Part shown: in pieces, positions 28,127-30,001 of the stretch | Numbering within the stretch: position 1 is the stretch's first letter | Layout of the letters: every line of letters begins with the position of its first letter | NCBI GenBank assembly: GCA_022385755.1 | Contig: MU278399.1 | Span: 27,232 to 57,232 of the forward strand | From: Trametopsis cervina | Taxonomy: Eukaryota; Basidiomycota; Agaricomycetes; Polyporales; Irpicaceae | Length of the DNA: 30,001 nucleotides | Reading direction: 5' to 3' | Notes under the pieces: model-generated | What the model was told of the DNA's origin: nothing | The model's database searches: none | Seen by the model: the letters and a program-made list of their open reading frames with translations, nothing else | Program-made: the position numbers and the translations under genes

Positions 28127-29411
28127 GGGAGAACGTCGGCCTAGCGTTCTCCTTCATCGTCTTTGATGCCGTCTTCTCCAGGATTTTCGGGCTCGGAATA
28201 GGAAATTCTCTTATAACGGCCGCGGTACGATGTGTGGTCCAGCTGTCGCTGGTAGCCCTTATACTCCAGAAAGTATTCGAGACGAATAGTCCATGGGCTG
28301 TGGCTGGCATAGCCTGTGAGTCAAGCTCCGTTTCTGCTGCCCATTGATTCGAATACATTTGCTGACCAGAGGCGCAGTCTTGCTGAACTTAATGGGTACA
28401 ATCGAGACAGGTTAGTCACTCGCAATTAAACAAGGATATGCCATTCATTGCTGCTCTGAAATACATGTAACGATACTGATCATCCTCGTGTGACTTGCAG
28501 TTGTTAACAAGGCGAAGCGGAGATTTGACTACATCGTATGGTTATCACGTAGTCTCTCAGCTGCGTTCCCTCTAACCTTCACATCAGTTCCCGTCAGTCC
28601 TTGTCGGGATGCTAGTATCGACTATCCCAGTATCAACGATCGGTATCCGATTTGCTATGTCCGTTGACCCTTTCTGGATACCCGAACAATACAGTGAGTG
28701 TGTACTCTAAGTTTATAACTGTACGGCTGACGTATATCGCCTCAGTTCCTATTGTCGGTATGCTCTGTGGGAGCACTATATCTGGAATTGTCGTGGCGGT
28801 CGGCTACGTCCTCAAAGAACTCCAGTGCGTGACGCCCCGTGTATGGCCGTCAGTCCCGAGCTAATGTTCTCGACAGTGAGAACAGAGATAAGGTAGAGAC
28901 CTATCTCGCGTTTGGAGCGTCGCGGTTTGAAGCATGCAAACCCATCGCCACCGACGCGCTCCGTCTCGCACTGACACCCAATATCAATCAAATGAGGTGC
29001 ATCAACCCACTGTATCTCAAGTAACAACCGCGTACTGAAAATCCATTCCGTGTATTCAGTGTCCTTGGTATCATAGCTATACCCGGCATGATGACCGGTG
29101 CCATCCTCGGAGGCTCCTCCGTGCAACAAGCAGCCCGGCTGCAAATGGTCATTATGTTCATGATCTCGTCGAGCACCGCGCTCGCATCGATCGTCACGAC
29201 CATCCTCGCGCTCAGCATTGTCGTCGACAATGAGCACCGTATCCGCTCGGACAGGATCGATAACCGTCCGCACGCAGTTTGGAGGGCGCGGAACTGGCTG
29301 TTTGCGCGGATCGTCGCGGCTGTGAAGTCTGCGTGGGTGAAGGTTGCGGCGAAGTTTAAGAAGAACAAGGATGCAGAGCGCAACGAGGATTCACAGAGGC
29401 TGCTTGGGTGA
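28087..29411 (+). CDS. UPF0014/FetB-like membrane permease
   Basis: Exons 28087-28315, 28378-28410, 28501-28535, 28588-28693, 28746-28824, 28877-28996, 29060-29411; 317 residues. The family includes bacterial FetB (YbbM), the membrane half of an ABC-type exporter linked to iron homeostasis, and plant ALS3/STAR2 linked to aluminium tolerance. About seven hydrophobic segments are seen, e.g. SLITAAVRCVVQLSLVALIL and IPIVGMLCGSTISGIVVAVGY. Signature motifs are ENRDKVETYLAFGASRFEA, LTPNINQMSVLGIIAIPGMMTGAILGGSS and AARLQMVIMFMISSS. The tail after RIRSDRI is basic and probably cytosolic. No ATPase partner gene lies in the window. The first 13 codons are duplicated at 26182. Exon 3 is only 35 nt; all joins are frame-exact. 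Confidence 0.9.
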
Positions 29412-30001
29412 GGTGCGGCGAGCTGGCGAGAACACTTCGTATAACTCGCGTTAGTTTTTGGTTTCGTCCTTTTCAATACTCTAGACATTGTACAGTCTGC
29501 ATTTTACGCTCACACATGTTGTTGTAGCATGACAGAGAGAATCACATACAGTATATTGCGCACGACCGGTTCGATAAACAGCTCTGTCACAGATCTTCGA
29601 ACGCATCGCAGCATGAACTTGTCATTCCATCCGGTCTATTGTAGAAGTGAATGCCGCAATGCACACATCACGGTTACCTCCATATGGCCATCCTACCTGC
29701 CTCATACTTGTTTGCCACTGAAGCAGTCAGCCGCGTAGCCGAATTCCACTCCCGACATGGTCAGCCTCACTCGCTGCTTCTCGAGCTCGCCGCCGCCACT
29801 GCCGCATTCCCCTTTTCGACTTGTCAGCCTCCCGGCCCTCCGTGCCTATAAGAGCAGGCCCATTCTTCCATGGGCAGTCCTTCACAACTCTCCCTCCGAC
29901 CACATCCATCTGGAAAATCGCTCTTTCCTAAAATAGTATTATATTAATGCTATTTCAATTAATGAAGCATTATCTGGATTAATCTTTGTCTATCTTCACT
30001 A
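29412..30001. other. intergenic; promoter of a gene starting beyond the window
   Basis: No gene supported. From about 29800 there is a TATA box followed by a C/T-rich stretch (CACAACTCTCCCTCCGACC), typical of strong fungal transcription starts, then AT-rich sequence to the window end. Confidence 0.45.
29847..29852 (+). promoter_or_regulatory. TATA box for an off-window gene
   Basis: TATAAG in GCCTATAAGAGC, followed about 30-45 bases later by a pyrimidine-rich likely start region. Confidence 0.45.

Noticed and set aside
1..30001. tRNA, rRNA and CRISPR-like arrays
   Set aside because: Looked for B-box-like GTTCGANTC words and regular spacer arrays; the few GTTCGA words fall inside coding exons without tRNA folds, and no array is present.

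Overview
The window looks like nuclear DNA of a mushroom-forming basidiomycete (Agaricomycetes). Nearly every gene is split by 48-67 nt introns with GTRNGT-type donors. The gene set fits too: a many-exon GH74 xyloglucanase, a fungal indoleamine 2,3-dioxygenase, a MYND protein, BTB proteins, PARP-like ADP-ribosyltransferases and a YR retrotransposon. I could not assign a species. All exon models were assembled by hand from splice signals, frame continuity and remembered family motifs; no search was run.

Layout. 2-472: AT-rich 3' end of a gene with a USP-like histidine box, possibly transposon cargo. ~550-5905: a DIRS/Ngaro-type retrotransposon on the minus strand (gag, RT-RNase H, tyrosine recombinase). 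Its RT gene contains a 248 nt phase-0 intron with eight GCTTGAC copies, and its recombinase has one in-frame amber stop. The element abuts, head to head, a MYND zinc-finger gene (5933-6572). 7278-10314: secreted GH74 xyloglucanase, 15 exons. 10414-11919 (-): indoleamine 2,3-dioxygenase, convergent with it. 13110-15063 (-): two tandem GFA-domain genes with the same intron position, one with a GC-AG intron.

16022-20564 is the most interesting block: three PARP-like ADP-ribosyltransferase genes in convergent/divergent arrangement (+, -, +). Two carry N-terminal Cys-rich fingers; two keep the H-Y-E residues and one lacks the Glu. After the ribosomal protein uL4 gene (21180-22499, -) comes a NADAR-domain gene (22956-23996, +). 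NADAR domains belong to NAD/ADP-ribose metabolism and some reverse nucleic-acid ADP-ribosylation, so writers and a possible eraser sit within 8 kb. A functional link is inference.

24205-28126 is a direct tandem segmental duplication of about 2 kb per copy. Each unit carries a scrap of a RING-like gene, a BTB gene (-), its upstream region and the first codons of a UPF0014/FetB-like membrane permease gene. The left BTB copy has one premature stop; the right copy is open. Only the right unit runs into the complete permease gene (28087-29411, +). The last 590 bases hold a TATA-type promoter for a gene beyond the window.
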